From JAGVSZ01 sp019137045 (GTDB taxonomy: Bacteria > Pseudomonadota > Gammaproteobacteria > Burkholderiales > SG8-39): DNA of 64,000 bases. The stretch spans positions 186,001 to 250,000 of the forward strand of contig JAXMFT010000001.1 in the NCBI GenBank assembly GCA_046347635.1, in the 5' to 3' direction. Shown piece by piece: positions 9,526 to 20,985 of the stretch. A model generated the notes under the pieces. That model did not search any database and was not told the origin of the DNA. It saw only the letters and a list, made by a program, of their open reading frames with translations. The position numbers and the translations under genes are program-made. Within the stretch, counting starts at the first letter, position 1, and the number at the start of each line of letters is the position of its first letter.

Positions 9526-10410
9526 ATGATCGGCGCGCCCGTGGTCCGCGCCTTCGTTCGCCTGTTCGCGCTCCTGCCGCTCCCGCTCGCGCACGCGCTG
9601 GGCGCGGCGCTCGGCCTCCTCGCCGCGGCCGTTCCCTCGAGCTTCGCGCGCCGCACGCGCTTCCACATCGCGCGCTGCCTGCCCGAGCTCGCGCCCGCGG
9701 GGCGCCGGCGGCTCGCGCGGCGCGCGCTGGTGGAAGCCGGCAAGGCGCTCGCGGAGCTGCCCTTTCTCTTCGCCGCGCGCGAGGCGCGCCTCGCGCGCGC
9801 GCTGCGCGCGGTGCGCGGGCGCGAGCTGCTCGACGCGGCGGTGGCGGCGGGCAAGGGCGTGATCGCCGCGTCGCCGCACCTCGGCTCCTGGGAGATGGCC
9901 GGCCTCGCCTATTCGCGCCTGCAGCCGATGGTCACGATGTACCGGCCGCAGGACGAGCCGTGGGACTCGCTCATCAAGGCCGGCCGCAGCCGCTTCGGCG
10001 CCGCGGTCGTGCCGAGCGACCGCGGCGGCATGCGCCGGCTGCTCGAGATGCTCCATCGCGGCGGGAGCATCGGCGTGCTCCCCGACCAGGACCCGCCGAC
10101 GGGAAGCGGCGTGTTCGCGCCGTTCTTCGGGGTCACGGCGCACTCGCCCGTGTTCGCGTCGCGCCTCGCGCGGCGCACCGGCGCGACGATCCTCTACGTG
10201 TACGCCGAGCGGCTCAGCTGGGGACGCGGATTCGTCCTGCGCATCGAGGCCGCGCCGCCGGAGGTGACCGATGCGGACGAGGTGCGCGCGGTGGCGGCGG
10301 TGAACCGCGGCGTGGAATCCTGCGTCCGCCGCCTGCCCGCGCAGTACTACTGGGCCTACATGCGCTTCCGCCGGCGGCCGGCGGGCGAGCCCGCCTTCTA
10401 CCCCTGGTAG
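9526..10410 (+). CDS. lpxL: Lysophospholipid / lipid A acyltransferase (LpxL/HtrB family)
   Basis: A 294-residue inner-membrane acyltransferase of the lauroyl acyltransferase family, which adds a secondary acyl chain to the lipid A precursor from acyl-ACP. Visible features are an N-terminal membrane helix (VVRAFVRLFALLPLPLAHALGAALGLL), the catalytic HX4E motif in ASPHLGSWEMAG, a conserved MYRPQDEPWDSLI block and a LPDQDPPTGSGVFAPFFG block. The ATG at 9526 overlaps a TATGAT that could be a -10 box, so the GTG at 9541 is a possible near-leaderless start. An in-frame ORF extends further upstream but the added residues are Arg/Ala-rich and unconvincing. Convergent with alaS, 9 nt apart. Confidence 0.88.
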   Translation: MIGAPVVRAFVRLFALLPLPLAHALGAALGLLAAAVPSSFARRTRFHIARCLPELAPAGRRRLARRALVEAGKALAELPFLFAAREARLARALRAVRGRELLDAAVAAGKGVIAASPHLGSWEMAGLAYSRLQPMVTMYRPQDEPWDSLIKAGRSRFGAAVVPSDRGGMRRLLEMLHRGGSIGVLPDQDPPTGSGVFAPFFGVTAHSPVFASRLARRTGATILYVYAERLSWGRGFVLRIEAAPPEVTDADEVRAVAAVNRGVESCVRRLPAQYYWAYMRFRRRPAGEPAFYPW

Positions 10411-10419
10411 CCGGCCCGG

Positions 10420-13035
<2,616 letters not shown>

Positions 13036-13061
13036 AAAGAGAACGTCTTTCTTCGCGCCGA

Positions 13062-13092
13062 AAAGAAACGGCGACCGCGGTCGCCGTTTCGC
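13062..13092 (-). terminator. Strong hairpin with T-rich tail in the alaS leader
   Basis: On the minus strand AAACGGCGACC and GGTCGCCGTTT form a near-perfect palindromic stem, and TTTCTTTTC follows it. It ends roughly 30 nt before the alaS ATG, leaving no room for a promoter in between. It could be the terminator of the preceding gene, an attenuator of alaS, or both. Confidence 0.6.
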
Positions 13093-13147
13093 AAGCCAAA
13101 TGGCTGAACGGAAGGGATTTTCGCCCGAATCCGGCGGGCGCGCAACG

Positions 13148-14110
13148 TCACGCCGCCCGACGCGGCTCGAGCGCGTCCGCCCAGTCGCGCAGCGCCGCCG
13201 CAGACACCCCCGCGAGCGCGAGCTGGCGCAGCGCGATGCGGCACGCCTGCCGGGCGTTGCGGGTCGGCGGCGCGCGCCACGCGCGCGGCGGTGCGCCGCG
13301 CTCGACCGCCGCCCGCAGCGCCGCCTTCGCCGCCACCGACGTGGGGTCCCCGTACTGCGCCAGCAGCCGCTGGAAGGCCGCGTGCTCCGCGGGCGCGAAC
13401 ACCTTCCGCACCCCCGCCGCGTCCTTCGCGGGATGGGGCGGATAGAGCGTGAGCCCGGGCACCCGCCGCGGCGGGAGCGGAATGTTCGACGAGGCGGCAC
13501 GCCCCGGGCGGAGCAGCCGCGGCATCAAATGCGTGTGCGGCCCGCTCGGCGTCGCGCCGCCTTCCGGCGCGATCGGCTGATACACCTCGATCCGCGCGAG
13601 GCGGGAGATCGCGACGCGGTGCGGACTCGCGGCGACGAGCGCGCCCGCGAGCGCGCGCCCGGCGGCAAGGAAGCTCGCGCCGGCGGCGCGACGCAGCGCC
13701 GCGACCAGCCCGGGATCGCCGGTGCGCACGCAGAACGCGAATGCGGCCGACCCGAGACCGAGATCGAACAGCACCGCCGCTCGATCCGCGGCGCGGATCG
13801 CCGCGCGGTCGGGCCCGAGCTCGGTGAGCGCGGTGCGCGCCGGCATCGCCGCCGCGGCGGCGGGGAGCGTGAAGAGCACGCCGTGATGCCACAGCCCGGC
13901 CTGCGCGCTCGGCACCTCGTACGCGAGCGCGCCCATCCGCGCGCGCGGGGCGACGCGGATCGCGCCGCGCGCAGTCACGACGGACAGCCGGTCGCCCTCG
14001 CAGGGCTCGTCCCGATCGCGCATGAACTCCGCGAGCGCGCCGGACGCGCCGATGCTCCAGCCGTTGGCGGCATCGGCGAGGCTGGCGGCGACGAGGTCGA
14101 TCGGGTCCAA
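13148..14110 (-). CDS. Protein of unknown function
   Basis: A 320-residue protein read from a TTG start (MDPIDLVAASLADAANGWSI). I do not recognise the family. It has no signal peptide or membrane segment. Conserved-looking patches are WSIGASGALAEF, GLWHHGVLFTL, a GPHTHLMPRLL histidine-containing motif and LTLYPPHPAKDA. The two His of HTH and the paired His of WHH could bind metal, but that is speculation. It is rich in Ala and Arg throughout, as expected of this genome. It sits between the VIT1-type transporter and alaS on the same strand, separated from alaS by a terminator-like hairpin. Confidence 0.7.
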   Translation of the reverse strand: MDPIDLVAASLADAANGWSIGASGALAEFMRDRDEPCEGDRLSVVTARGAIRVAPRARMGALAYEVPSAQAGLWHHGVLFTLPAAAAAMPARTALTELGPDRAAIRAADRAAVLFDLGLGSAAFAFCVRTGDPGLVAALRRAAGASFLAAGRALAGALVAASPHRVAISRLARIEVYQPIAPEGGATPSGPHTHLMPRLLRPGRAASSNIPLPPRRVPGLTLYPPHPAKDAAGVRKVFAPAEHAAFQRLLAQYGDPTSVAAKAALRAAVERGAPPRAWRAPPTRNARQACRIALRQLALAGVSAAALRDWADALEPRRAA

Positions 14111-14207
14111 GCGCGCCTCAATGCGGGACGCCGGGCGCCGCGCAGGCGACCGCCACCGGCGCGAGCGGGCCGGACGCGAGCGTCGTCGCCCCGAGCGTCG
14201 CGTCCAT

Positions 14208-15254
14208 CTAGCCGAGGCCCACGCCGAGCAGCTTGCCGATCGCGTAGGTGATCGCGCCCGCGCCGCCGCCGATCGCCAGCATGCGCAATCCGCCGCTCAG
14301 GGCGCTGCGGCCGGTGAACAGGCTGATCGCCGCGCCGACGGCGAACAGCGCCACCGCGGTGATGCCGACCGAGGCCGCGAGCGCCGCCTGCGCGCGCAGG
14401 AAGAGGAACGGCGCGAGCGGGACGAGCGCCCCGAGCGCGAAGGAGAGGAACGACGAGATCGCCGCGCTGCCCGGGGAGCCGAGCTCGTCCGGGTTGAGCC
14501 CGAGCTCCTCGCGCGCGAGGGTGTCGAGCGCCTTCACCGGATCGGCCACCGTGCTGGTCGCAGCCGCCGCGGCCTCGTCGGCGGGCAGGCCGCGCGCCTC
14601 GTAGATCAGCGCGAGCTCCTGCGCCTCCTCGGCCGGGTACTCGGCGAGCTCCTTGCGCTCGAGCCCGATCTGGTGCTCGAACATCTCGCGCTGCGAGCGC
14701 ACCGACACCCACTCGCCGGCGGCCATCGAGAACGCCCCCGCGAGCAGGCCCGCGACCCCCGACAGCACGATGACGCTGCCCGACGCGGCCGCGCCCGCCA
14801 CCCCCAGGATCAGGCTGCAGTTCGAAACGAGCCCGTCGTTCACCCCGAACACCGCGGCGCGCAGGTTGCCCCCGCCCGCGACGCTGCGGTGGCGCGCCTG
14901 CATGTCCGCGATCGTGGTCGGGCGCGGATGGCCGGGCTGCGCATGCGTGTAGACCGAGAGCCCCCGCACCTTCATCGCGGCGAGCACCATGCGCATCGCG
15001 CGCGGGCCGTGCCGGCGCACCAGCGCGGCCACGACCCTGGCGCGGGCGTCGGGCACGTAGCGCGTGGGCACCGGTGCGCCGGCGCGCCGTGCCGCTTGCG
15101 CCCAGATCTCGCCCTGCTCCTCGGCCTCGGCCGCGAGCCCGCGGAAGAGCTTCTCGCGCGCGGTCCCCGCCTCGACCTCGGCGACGACGCGGTACAGGTA
15201 GGCCGAGCGCATCTCGTCGGTCCAGCCGTCGCGCGCGGCCTGTGCGCCGCTCAC
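14208..15254 (-). CDS. VIT1/CCC1 family transporter with N-terminal ferritin-like domain
   Basis: A 348-residue protein read from GTG. The first about 130 residues resemble a rubrerythrin/ferritin-like helical domain (AYLYRVVAEVEAGTAREKLF, LAAEAEEQGEIWAQAARRAG) with Glu residues that could bind iron. The rest is a VIT1/CCC1 transporter: NLRAAVFGVNDGLVSNCSLILG, GAFSMAAGEWVSVRSQRE and a C-terminal pair of helices. Such fusions (MbfA-like) export iron or manganese from the cytoplasm. The start codon overlaps the stop of the small membrane protein gene upstream (GTGA), so the two are translationally coupled. Confidence 0.9.
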   Translation of the reverse strand: MSGAQAARDGWTDEMRSAYLYRVVAEVEAGTAREKLFRGLAAEAEEQGEIWAQAARRAGAPVPTRYVPDARARVVAALVRRHGPRAMRMVLAAMKVRGLSVYTHAQPGHPRPTTIADMQARHRSVAGGGNLRAAVFGVNDGLVSNCSLILGVAGAAASGSVIVLSGVAGLLAGAFSMAAGEWVSVRSQREMFEHQIGLERKELAEYPAEEAQELALIYEARGLPADEAAAAATSTVADPVKALDTLAREELGLNPDELGSPGSAAISSFLSFALGALVPLAPFLFLRAQAALAASVGITAVALFAVGAAISLFTGRSALSGGLRMLAIGGGAGAITYAIGKLLGVGLG

Positions 15255-15604
15255 CGGCGCGCCTCCATGTCGAGGTGGAACCGGTGCAGGAAGCGGTGCG
15301 CGACCGGCGCAAAGACGATCCCCGCCATCGCGATCGCCGCAAAACCGGAGTAGAGCGCGTACAGCCCCGCGAACAGCCGGGCGGCGTCGCTGTCGAAAGC
15401 GGTCGTCACGGGCCCCATGCCGGCGAGGATCATCGCAGCGTCGACGAACGCCTGCATCCAGGGCTCGCCGACGACGTAGCGGTAGCCGAGCATGCCGGCC
15501 GCGAGCGAGGCCGCGAGCAGCGCGCACCCGAGCGCAGCGCTCGCCGCCAGCCGGCGCGCGAAGACGCGCCGCGGCGCGAGCGGACGCGAGTGGTGTTCGT
15601 ACAT
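15251..15604 (-). CDS. Small membrane protein coupled to the VIT1-type transporter
   Basis: A 117-residue protein starting MYEHHSRPLAPRRVFARR after a GGAGGAG ribosome binding site. It has about three hydrophobic segments (ALGCALLAASLAAGMLGY; MILAGMGPVTTAF region; LFAGLYALYSGFAAIAMAGIVFAPVAH) and His-rich ends (HRFLHRFHLDMEARR). Family not recognised. Overlap of its TGA with the transporter's GTG suggests a shared role, perhaps in metal handling, though nothing in the protein proves it. Confidence 0.75.
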   Translation of the reverse strand: MYEHHSRPLAPRRVFARRLAASAALGCALLAASLAAGMLGYRYVVGEPWMQAFVDAAMILAGMGPVTTAFDSDAARLFAGLYALYSGFAAIAMAGIVFAPVAHRFLHRFHLDMEARR

Positions 15605-15697
15605 GGGGCGCTCCTCCCGGATCGGGGCCGGCGCGCATGCTAGCACCCGTCCTCGGGCCGCCCTCCGGACGGCGCGCCGTGGCCGTCGCCCGGCCGC

Positions 15698-16180
15698 TCA
15701 GCGGCGCAGCGCGAGCACCACGGAGGTGTCGATCTGCCGCTCCGGGATCGACCAGTAGGTGGCGAGCAGCCGCGCTTTCTCGTCCGGCGCGACGAGGGTG
15801 AAACCGTGCCGCTCGTAGAACCGGATCGCCCAGGTCGCCGCCGCCCAGGTGCCGACCAGCACCGGCCGGTCGCTCTGCGCGAGCAGGTGCCGGAGCAGCT
15901 CGCCGCCGATCCCGCCGCGCCGCGCCGCGGTCGCGACGTACGCGTGGCGGATGAGCGCGACGTCCTGCACCGGCTGGAGGCCCATGACGCCGACGAGCCG
16001 GCCGTCGTTCTCGCACCCCCAGAAGACGACGCCCGCGGCGATCTCCGCGGCGAGCTCCTCCGCGGGCATGTAGGGCTCGTGCCAGCGGTCGGCGGGGATG
16101 ACGCCGCGGTACGCCTGCGCGGCGTCGTTGATGATGGCGAGCATCGCCGGCAGGTCGGGGTCGGTGCAGCGGCGGATCAT
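15698..16180 (-). CDS. GNAT family N-acetyltransferase
   Basis: A 160-residue GNAT protein. It starts MIRRCTDPDLPAMLAIINDA, has GRLVGVMGLQPVQDVALIRHAYV in beta strands 2-4, the acetyl-CoA pyrophosphate-binding loop as AARRGGIGGELLRHLL, and a C-terminal RFYERHGFTLVAPDEKARLL typical of amino-acid or amine acetylating members. Substrate not predictable. It lies six nt downstream of the PLP-enzyme gene on the same strand, so the two are probably cotranscribed. Confidence 0.88.
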   Translation of the reverse strand: MIRRCTDPDLPAMLAIINDAAQAYRGVIPADRWHEPYMPAEELAAEIAAGVVFWGCENDGRLVGVMGLQPVQDVALIRHAYVATAARRGGIGGELLRHLLAQSDRPVLVGTWAAATWAIRFYERHGFTLVAPDEKARLLATYWSIPERQIDTSVVLALRR

Positions 16181-16186
16181 CGCAAT

Positions 16187-17425
16187 CTACGCCTGCTCGA
16201 GCGCGCGCTCGAAGTCGGCGAGCAGGTCGCGCCAGTCCTCGACGCCGATCGAGAAGCGCACCAGCCCGTCGGTGATGCCGGCCTGCGCGAACTCGGCGTC
16301 GGTGAAGCCCGAGTGCGTGGTGGTCTTGGGATGGCAGACCAGCGTCTCGACCCCGCCGAGCGAGACCGCGTCGCGCGCGATGCGCACGTGCCGCAGGAAG
16401 TCGAACGCCGCGCGCTTGCCCCCCTTCAGTTCGACCGAGAACATCGCGCCCGCCCCCTGGCACTGCGCATCGCGGATGCGGACCTGCTCGGCGTCGCGGA
16501 ACTGGGAAGGGTAGTGGACGCGCGTGACCTTCGGATGGCGCGCCAGCGCTTCGACGATCATGCGCGCGTTCTTGGTGGACTGGCGCATGCGCAGCGCCAC
16601 GGTCGGCAGCCGCCCGTTCAGGATCCAGCACTCGTCGGGCTGCAGGATGGTGCCGAGCAGGCCGCGCAGCGCGCGGATCGGCGCGGCGACGGCCGGGTCG
16701 CGGGTCAGCGCGAACCCGCCGATCAGGTCGGAGAAGCCGGACAGGTACTTGGTGGCCGAGTACAGCACGACGTCGGCGCCGTGCCGGAAGGGGTGCTGGA
16801 ACACCGGCCCGAGCAGCGTGTTGTCGACCATCACGAGCGGCCGGTCGGCGCGGCCTGCGGCGCACTGGGCGGCGTGCCGGAGGTCGGTCATCGTGAGCGT
16901 GGGGTTGGCCGGCGTCTCGACCAGCACCACCCCTACGTCCGGCGTCTCGCGCAGCGCGCGCTCGATCCCGGCCGCATCGCCGGCGCGCACCGGCACGCCG
17001 CGCACGCCCCACGGCTCGAGCACGTTCTGGACGAACTTCTGCGTGCCGCCGTAGATCGGCACGGTGTACACGATCGCGCGCCCCGGCCGCAGGTGCGCGA
17101 AAAGCGCGGTCACGATCGCCGACATGCCGGAGTTGAAGACGAGCGCCCCGGCCGCGCCCGGCTCCAGCGGCGCGACCTGGTCCTCGAGGATCTCCGCGTT
17201 CGGGTGGTTGAAGCGCGAGTAGACGAGCGCGACGCCCTCGCCGGACTCGCGCTGCGCCCGTCCCGCCATGAGGTCGAATGCGCGCTCGGCCGCCTCGGGG
17301 CTGGGGAAGACGTAGGTGGAGCTGCGGAACACCGCCGGGCGCGCCGAGCCGACGGAGAGCGTCGGGTCGAACCCGCGGGTCAGGACCTCGGTGGGCGGGT
17401 GCAGCGGAATCTCGGTATCGCTCAT
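16187..17425 (-). CDS. Cystathionine gamma-synthase family PLP-dependent enzyme
   Basis: A 412-residue protein of the Cys/Met metabolism PLP family, which catalyses gamma-replacement or elimination on homoserine esters, cystathionine or methionine. Signatures are VYSRFNHPNAEILEDQVAPLE, FNSGMSAIVTALFAHLRPG, VETPANPTLTMTDL, the cofactor lysine in VLYSATKYLSGFSDLIGG, and a C-terminal SLGGVETLVCHPKTTTHSG. The final RFSIGVEDWRDLLADFERAL segment is standard. Gamma-synthase versus gamma-lyase activity cannot be told from motifs. First gene of a two-gene unit with the GNAT gene. Confidence 0.92.
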   Translation of the reverse strand: MSDTEIPLHPPTEVLTRGFDPTLSVGSARPAVFRSSTYVFPSPEAAERAFDLMAGRAQRESGEGVALVYSRFNHPNAEILEDQVAPLEPGAAGALVFNSGMSAIVTALFAHLRPGRAIVYTVPIYGGTQKFVQNVLEPWGVRGVPVRAGDAAGIERALRETPDVGVVLVETPANPTLTMTDLRHAAQCAAGRADRPLVMVDNTLLGPVFQHPFRHGADVVLYSATKYLSGFSDLIGGFALTRDPAVAAPIRALRGLLGTILQPDECWILNGRLPTVALRMRQSTKNARMIVEALARHPKVTRVHYPSQFRDAEQVRIRDAQCQGAGAMFSVELKGGKRAAFDFLRHVRIARDAVSLGGVETLVCHPKTTTHSGFTDAEFAQAGITDGLVRFSIGVEDWRDLLADFERALEQA

Positions 17426-17486
17426 GCTCGCCTCCGCGACGGACGTGCCGGTCGCCGGCAGTGTCGCGCATCGCGCCCCGGCGCGC

Positions 17487-17909
17487 TCAGCGCTCGACCC
17501 GCTCGCGCCGCTTCTCCGCCAGGCGCGGCGCGAGGCCCTTGCCGCGCGGCGCCTCGCTCACCACGCCGGTCACCCGGAGCAGCTGGCCGCGCGCGGGCAG
17601 GCTCTCGCGCACGGTCACGACGATTTCTCCGCCTTCCGCCTTCAGCGTGTAGAACCGCGACGCGCGGCCGTCGGACATGACGAGCTCGCTGGTGGCGCTC
17701 ACCGTGCCCTGGACGGTGACCTCCCTGCCCTGGAAGCGGGCCGGGGCCGCGACCACCTCGCGCACGGGCGTGATCGACGGCCCGGGTGCGAGCGCCTTGC
17801 CCGCCTGCCCGGCGGCCCGCCCGGCCTCCTCGGGGAAGAAGTGCCAGACGGCGCCGGCCGCCGCGGCGACGGCGACGATCGCCGCCAGCCAGGCGCGACC
17901 GGCGCGCAC
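17487..17909 (-). CDS. Predicted exported OB-fold-like protein
   Basis: A 140-residue protein read from GTG. It has an N-terminal signal anchor (RAWLAAIVAVAAAAGAVW) and a compact beta-rich domain (VVAAPARFQGREVTVQGTVS, RASRFYTLKAEGGEIVVTV, RGQLLRVTGVVSEA). This layout resembles small OB-fold domains found in periplasmic proteins. No function is assigned. It starts directly after the recX stop with no gap, so it belongs to the recA-recX transcription unit in position, though not necessarily in function. Confidence 0.65.
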   Translation of the reverse strand: MRAGRAWLAAIVAVAAAAGAVWHFFPEEAGRAAGQAGKALAPGPSITPVREVVAAPARFQGREVTVQGTVSATSELVMSDGRASRFYTLKAEGGEIVVTVRESLPARGQLLRVTGVVSEAPRGKGLAPRLAEKRRERVER

Positions 17910-18356
17910 TCAGTCCTCCGCCGCGCCCGCCACGACGCGGCGGATCACCTCGAAGGAGAAGCCGCGCCCGTGCAGGAAGCGCATCTGCCGCGCGCGCTCG
18001 AGCGCGTTCGCGGGCGGCGCGCCGAAGCGCTTCGTCCAGGCCGCCCGCGCCCGTTCGAGCTCCGTGGCGCGCGCGGCGCTCGCGGCCCGCTCGACCGCCG
18101 CGGCGCTCACGCCCCGGGACCGGAGCTCGTGCGCGATGCGCGCGGCGCCGAACTTCCGTCCCAGCGTGTGGGCACGCGCCTCGGCATAGCGGTCGTCGGA
18201 GAGGAGCTTGCGCCGGGCGAGGTCGTCGAGCAGCGGCCCGATCTCGCCCTCGTCGCCGGCGTGCGGCGCGAGCTTGCGCGCGAGCTCGGCGCGGGTGTGC
18301 TCCCGCCGCGCAAGCAGCGCGACCGCGCGCTCGCGCAGCGAGAGGTCCTTTCTCAG
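17910..18356 (-). CDS. recX: Regulatory protein RecX
   Basis: About 148 residues match RecX, the small helical modulator of RecA filaments: LSLRERAVALLARREHTRAE, LDDLARRKLLSDDRYAEARA, GRKFGAARIAHELRSRGVS and RQMRFLHGRGFSFEVIRRVV. It directly follows recA, the normal place. The start is unclear: no ATG, GTG or TTG exists in frame before the first conserved residues. A CTG at 18356 (just past the recA stop) or a CTG at 18338, preceded by AGGA, are the candidates. Confidence 0.88.
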   Translation of the reverse strand: MRKDLSLRERAVALLARREHTRAELARKLAPHAGDEGEIGPLLDDLARRKLLSDDRYAEARAHTLGRKFGAARIAHELRSRGVSAAAVERAASAARATELERARAAWTKRFGAPPANALERARQMRFLHGRGFSFEVIRRVVAGAAED

Positions 18357-18357
18357 A

Positions 18358-19413
<1,056 letters not shown>

Positions 19414-19529
19414 GGCGATTCTCCCATAACGGCCGCACCCGGCGGCATGCGCGCATTGTGCGGGCGCCAGTGGCTCAGGGCGTGAGCCCGCGAACCCGCG
19501 GTTGCCTTCCCGCCGGCCGGATCATAGAC

Positions 19530-19545
19530 CTGTTTCTTTAGCCAG
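19530..19545. promoter_or_regulatory. Second LexA-box-like site
   Basis: CTGTTTCTTTAGCCAG has the CTG-N10-CAG spacing of the gammaproteobacterial/betaproteobacterial LexA operator, though its centre is less palindromic than the neighbouring site. It begins 20 nt (two helical turns) from the stronger site, which would let two LexA dimers sit on the same DNA face. Confidence 0.5.
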
Positions 19546-19549
19546 CAGT

Positions 19550-19565
19550 CTGTCTCTTTATACAG
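19550..19565. promoter_or_regulatory. LexA box (SOS operator) of recA
   Basis: CTGTATAAAGAGACAG on the minus strand fits the CTG-N10-CAG LexA consensus and overlaps the predicted -10 element of recA, so LexA binding would block the promoter. The site lies between recA and a divergent small gene whose start is about 80 nt away and may come under the same control. Confidence 0.8.
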
Positions 19566-19585
19566 CCTTCCAGGGCGGCATGCAA
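19557..19585 (-). promoter_or_regulatory. recA promoter
   Basis: The minus strand reads TTGCAT (19580-19585), a 17-nt spacer, then TATAAA (19557-19562). Matches to the sigma-70 hexamers are good and the spacer is optimal. The -10 is inside the LexA box. The resulting recA leader would be about 140 nt. Confidence 0.7.
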
Positions 19586-19643
19586 CCGGGCGCACCGGGT
19601 GAGCCACTGCCGCGGCTAACCTGGGCCGCAACCGGAGGCCGCC

Positions 19644-19961
19644 ATGTCCTGGGAAGCGATGATCAAACCCGTCCTCGACCTGCTCTACGTCCTGATGGGG
19701 CGGGCGCAAGGCGCGACCGCGCGCCGGAAGGCCGAAGCCGAGCTGCGCGAAGTGGTCCGCGACCTCCTGAAGGAGTCGCCGAACCTGACCCGGGCCGAGT
19801 TCCGGATCGCGGTGGCGCGGGCGCTCGGCATCACCAGCGAGGACCTGGCGGAGGCCGCGCGGATGCTCAGGCAGGTGAAGGCCTACGAGGCCCGGAAGAA
19901 GCGGGCCGCCCGGACCGAGAAGCGCCCGCCGAAGAAGAAGGGCGAGCCGCAGGGGAAGTGA
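19644..19961 (+). CDS. Small basic-tailed protein of unknown function, divergent from recA
   Basis: A 105-residue protein starting MSWEAMIKPVLDLLYVLMGR after a GGAGG-containing leader. The body is predicted helical with alternating charge (AELREVVRDLLKESPNLTRA, VARALGITSEDLAEAARMLR) and the tail is strongly basic (ARKKRAARTEKRPPKKKGE), suggesting nucleic-acid contact. Family not recognised. Its start is about 80 nt from the recA LexA boxes, so damage-inducible expression is conceivable. It ends one nt before the convergent glycosyltransferase gene. Confidence 0.7.
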   Translation: MSWEAMIKPVLDLLYVLMGRAQGATARRKAEAELREVVRDLLKESPNLTRAEFRIAVARALGITSEDLAEAARMLRQVKAYEARKKRAARTEKRPPKKKGEPQGK

Positions 19962-19962
19962 T

Positions 19963-20985
19963 TCAGCCGGTCGGCGCGGCCCGGTCGCGCGCGGCGAGGA
20001 GCGTATCGCCGCGAAGCGCCGGCGCCGTCCCGCCGCGGACCTCCTTCACGACGTAGGTCGGCCGCAGCTTCGTCTCCTGATAGATGCGTCCCAGGTACTC
20101 GCCAAGAATGCCGATGGAGATGAGCTGCACGCCGCTGAAGAAGAGGATCACCAGGATCAGCGTGGTGAAGCCCGGCGCCTGGCCGGGCGTGTACCCGAGG
20201 ATCGGCACGTCGACCAGGCGCCAGACGAGATAGCCCGCCGCCGCCGCCAGCGCGAGGATGGCGGTGGCCACCCCCAGCCCGAAGATCAGGCTGAGCGGCG
20301 CGGTGGAGAAGTTGACGATGCCGTCGAACGCGAGCCGGACGAGCTTCGCGAAGCTGTACTTCGTCTCCCCCGCCGCGCGCGACTGGCGCTCGTACGCGAC
20401 GCCGGTCTGACGGAACCCGGACCAGGCCCGCAGCCCGCGCACGAAGCGGTTCTTCTCGGGCAGCGCGTTCATCACGTCCACGACGCGCCGGTCCATCAGC
20501 GCGAAGTCGCCGCTGTCGAGCGGCACGTCGATCGCCGCGAGCCGCCGGTAGAGCCGGTAGAAGAGCGCGTAGCCCGCGCGCTTCACCACGCCTTCCTTGC
20601 GCTTCTCGCGCACCGCGTTCACCACGTCGTAGCCTTCGGCCCACTTCTCCATCAGCGCGAGGATCACCTCCGGCGGGTCCTGCAGGTCGGCATCGATCAC
20701 CGCCACCGCGTCGCCGGTCGCGTGGCGCAGCCCCGCCGAAACCGCCGGCTGGTGGCCGAAGTTGCGCGTGAACGACACCACCTTCACGCGCGGGTCGGCG
20801 TCGGCGCGCTCGAAGAGCAGTTCTTCAGTGCGGTCGCGGCTGCCGTCGTTGACGTACACGATCTCCAGCTCGAACGGCCGGTCGCGCCCGAGCGTCTCCA
20901 CGAGGCGCCGGTGCGTGAGCCCGATCACCGCCTCCTCGTCGAAGCACGGCACCACCACCGAGAGCCGAACCTTGCGCGCGCTCAT
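19963..20985 (-). CDS. Family 2 glycosyltransferase (polyprenyl-phosphate sugar synthase type)
   Basis: A 340-residue GT2 enzyme: SVVVPCFDEEAVIG at the N terminus, YVNDGSRDRTEELL, the DxD-type metal motif in VAVIDADLQDPPEVILALM, and FALMDRRVVDVMNALPEKNR. Two C-terminal transmembrane helices follow (FGLGVATAILALAAAAGYLV; FTTLILVILFFSGVQLISIG). This is the layout of GtrB/DPM1/ArnC-like enzymes that load a sugar on a polyprenyl phosphate at the inner membrane for surface polysaccharide or lipid modification. Its ATG overlaps the galE stop (ATGA), so both are one unit. Confidence 0.92.
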   Translation of the reverse strand: MSARKVRLSVVVPCFDEEAVIGLTHRRLVETLGRDRPFELEIVYVNDGSRDRTEELLFERADADPRVKVVSFTRNFGHQPAVSAGLRHATGDAVAVIDADLQDPPEVILALMEKWAEGYDVVNAVREKRKEGVVKRAGYALFYRLYRRLAAIDVPLDSGDFALMDRRVVDVMNALPEKNRFVRGLRAWSGFRQTGVAYERQSRAAGETKYSFAKLVRLAFDGIVNFSTAPLSLIFGLGVATAILALAAAAGYLVWRLVDVPILGYTPGQAPGFTTLILVILFFSGVQLISIGILGEYLGRIYQETKLRPTYVVKEVRGGTAPALRGDTLLAARDRAAPTG

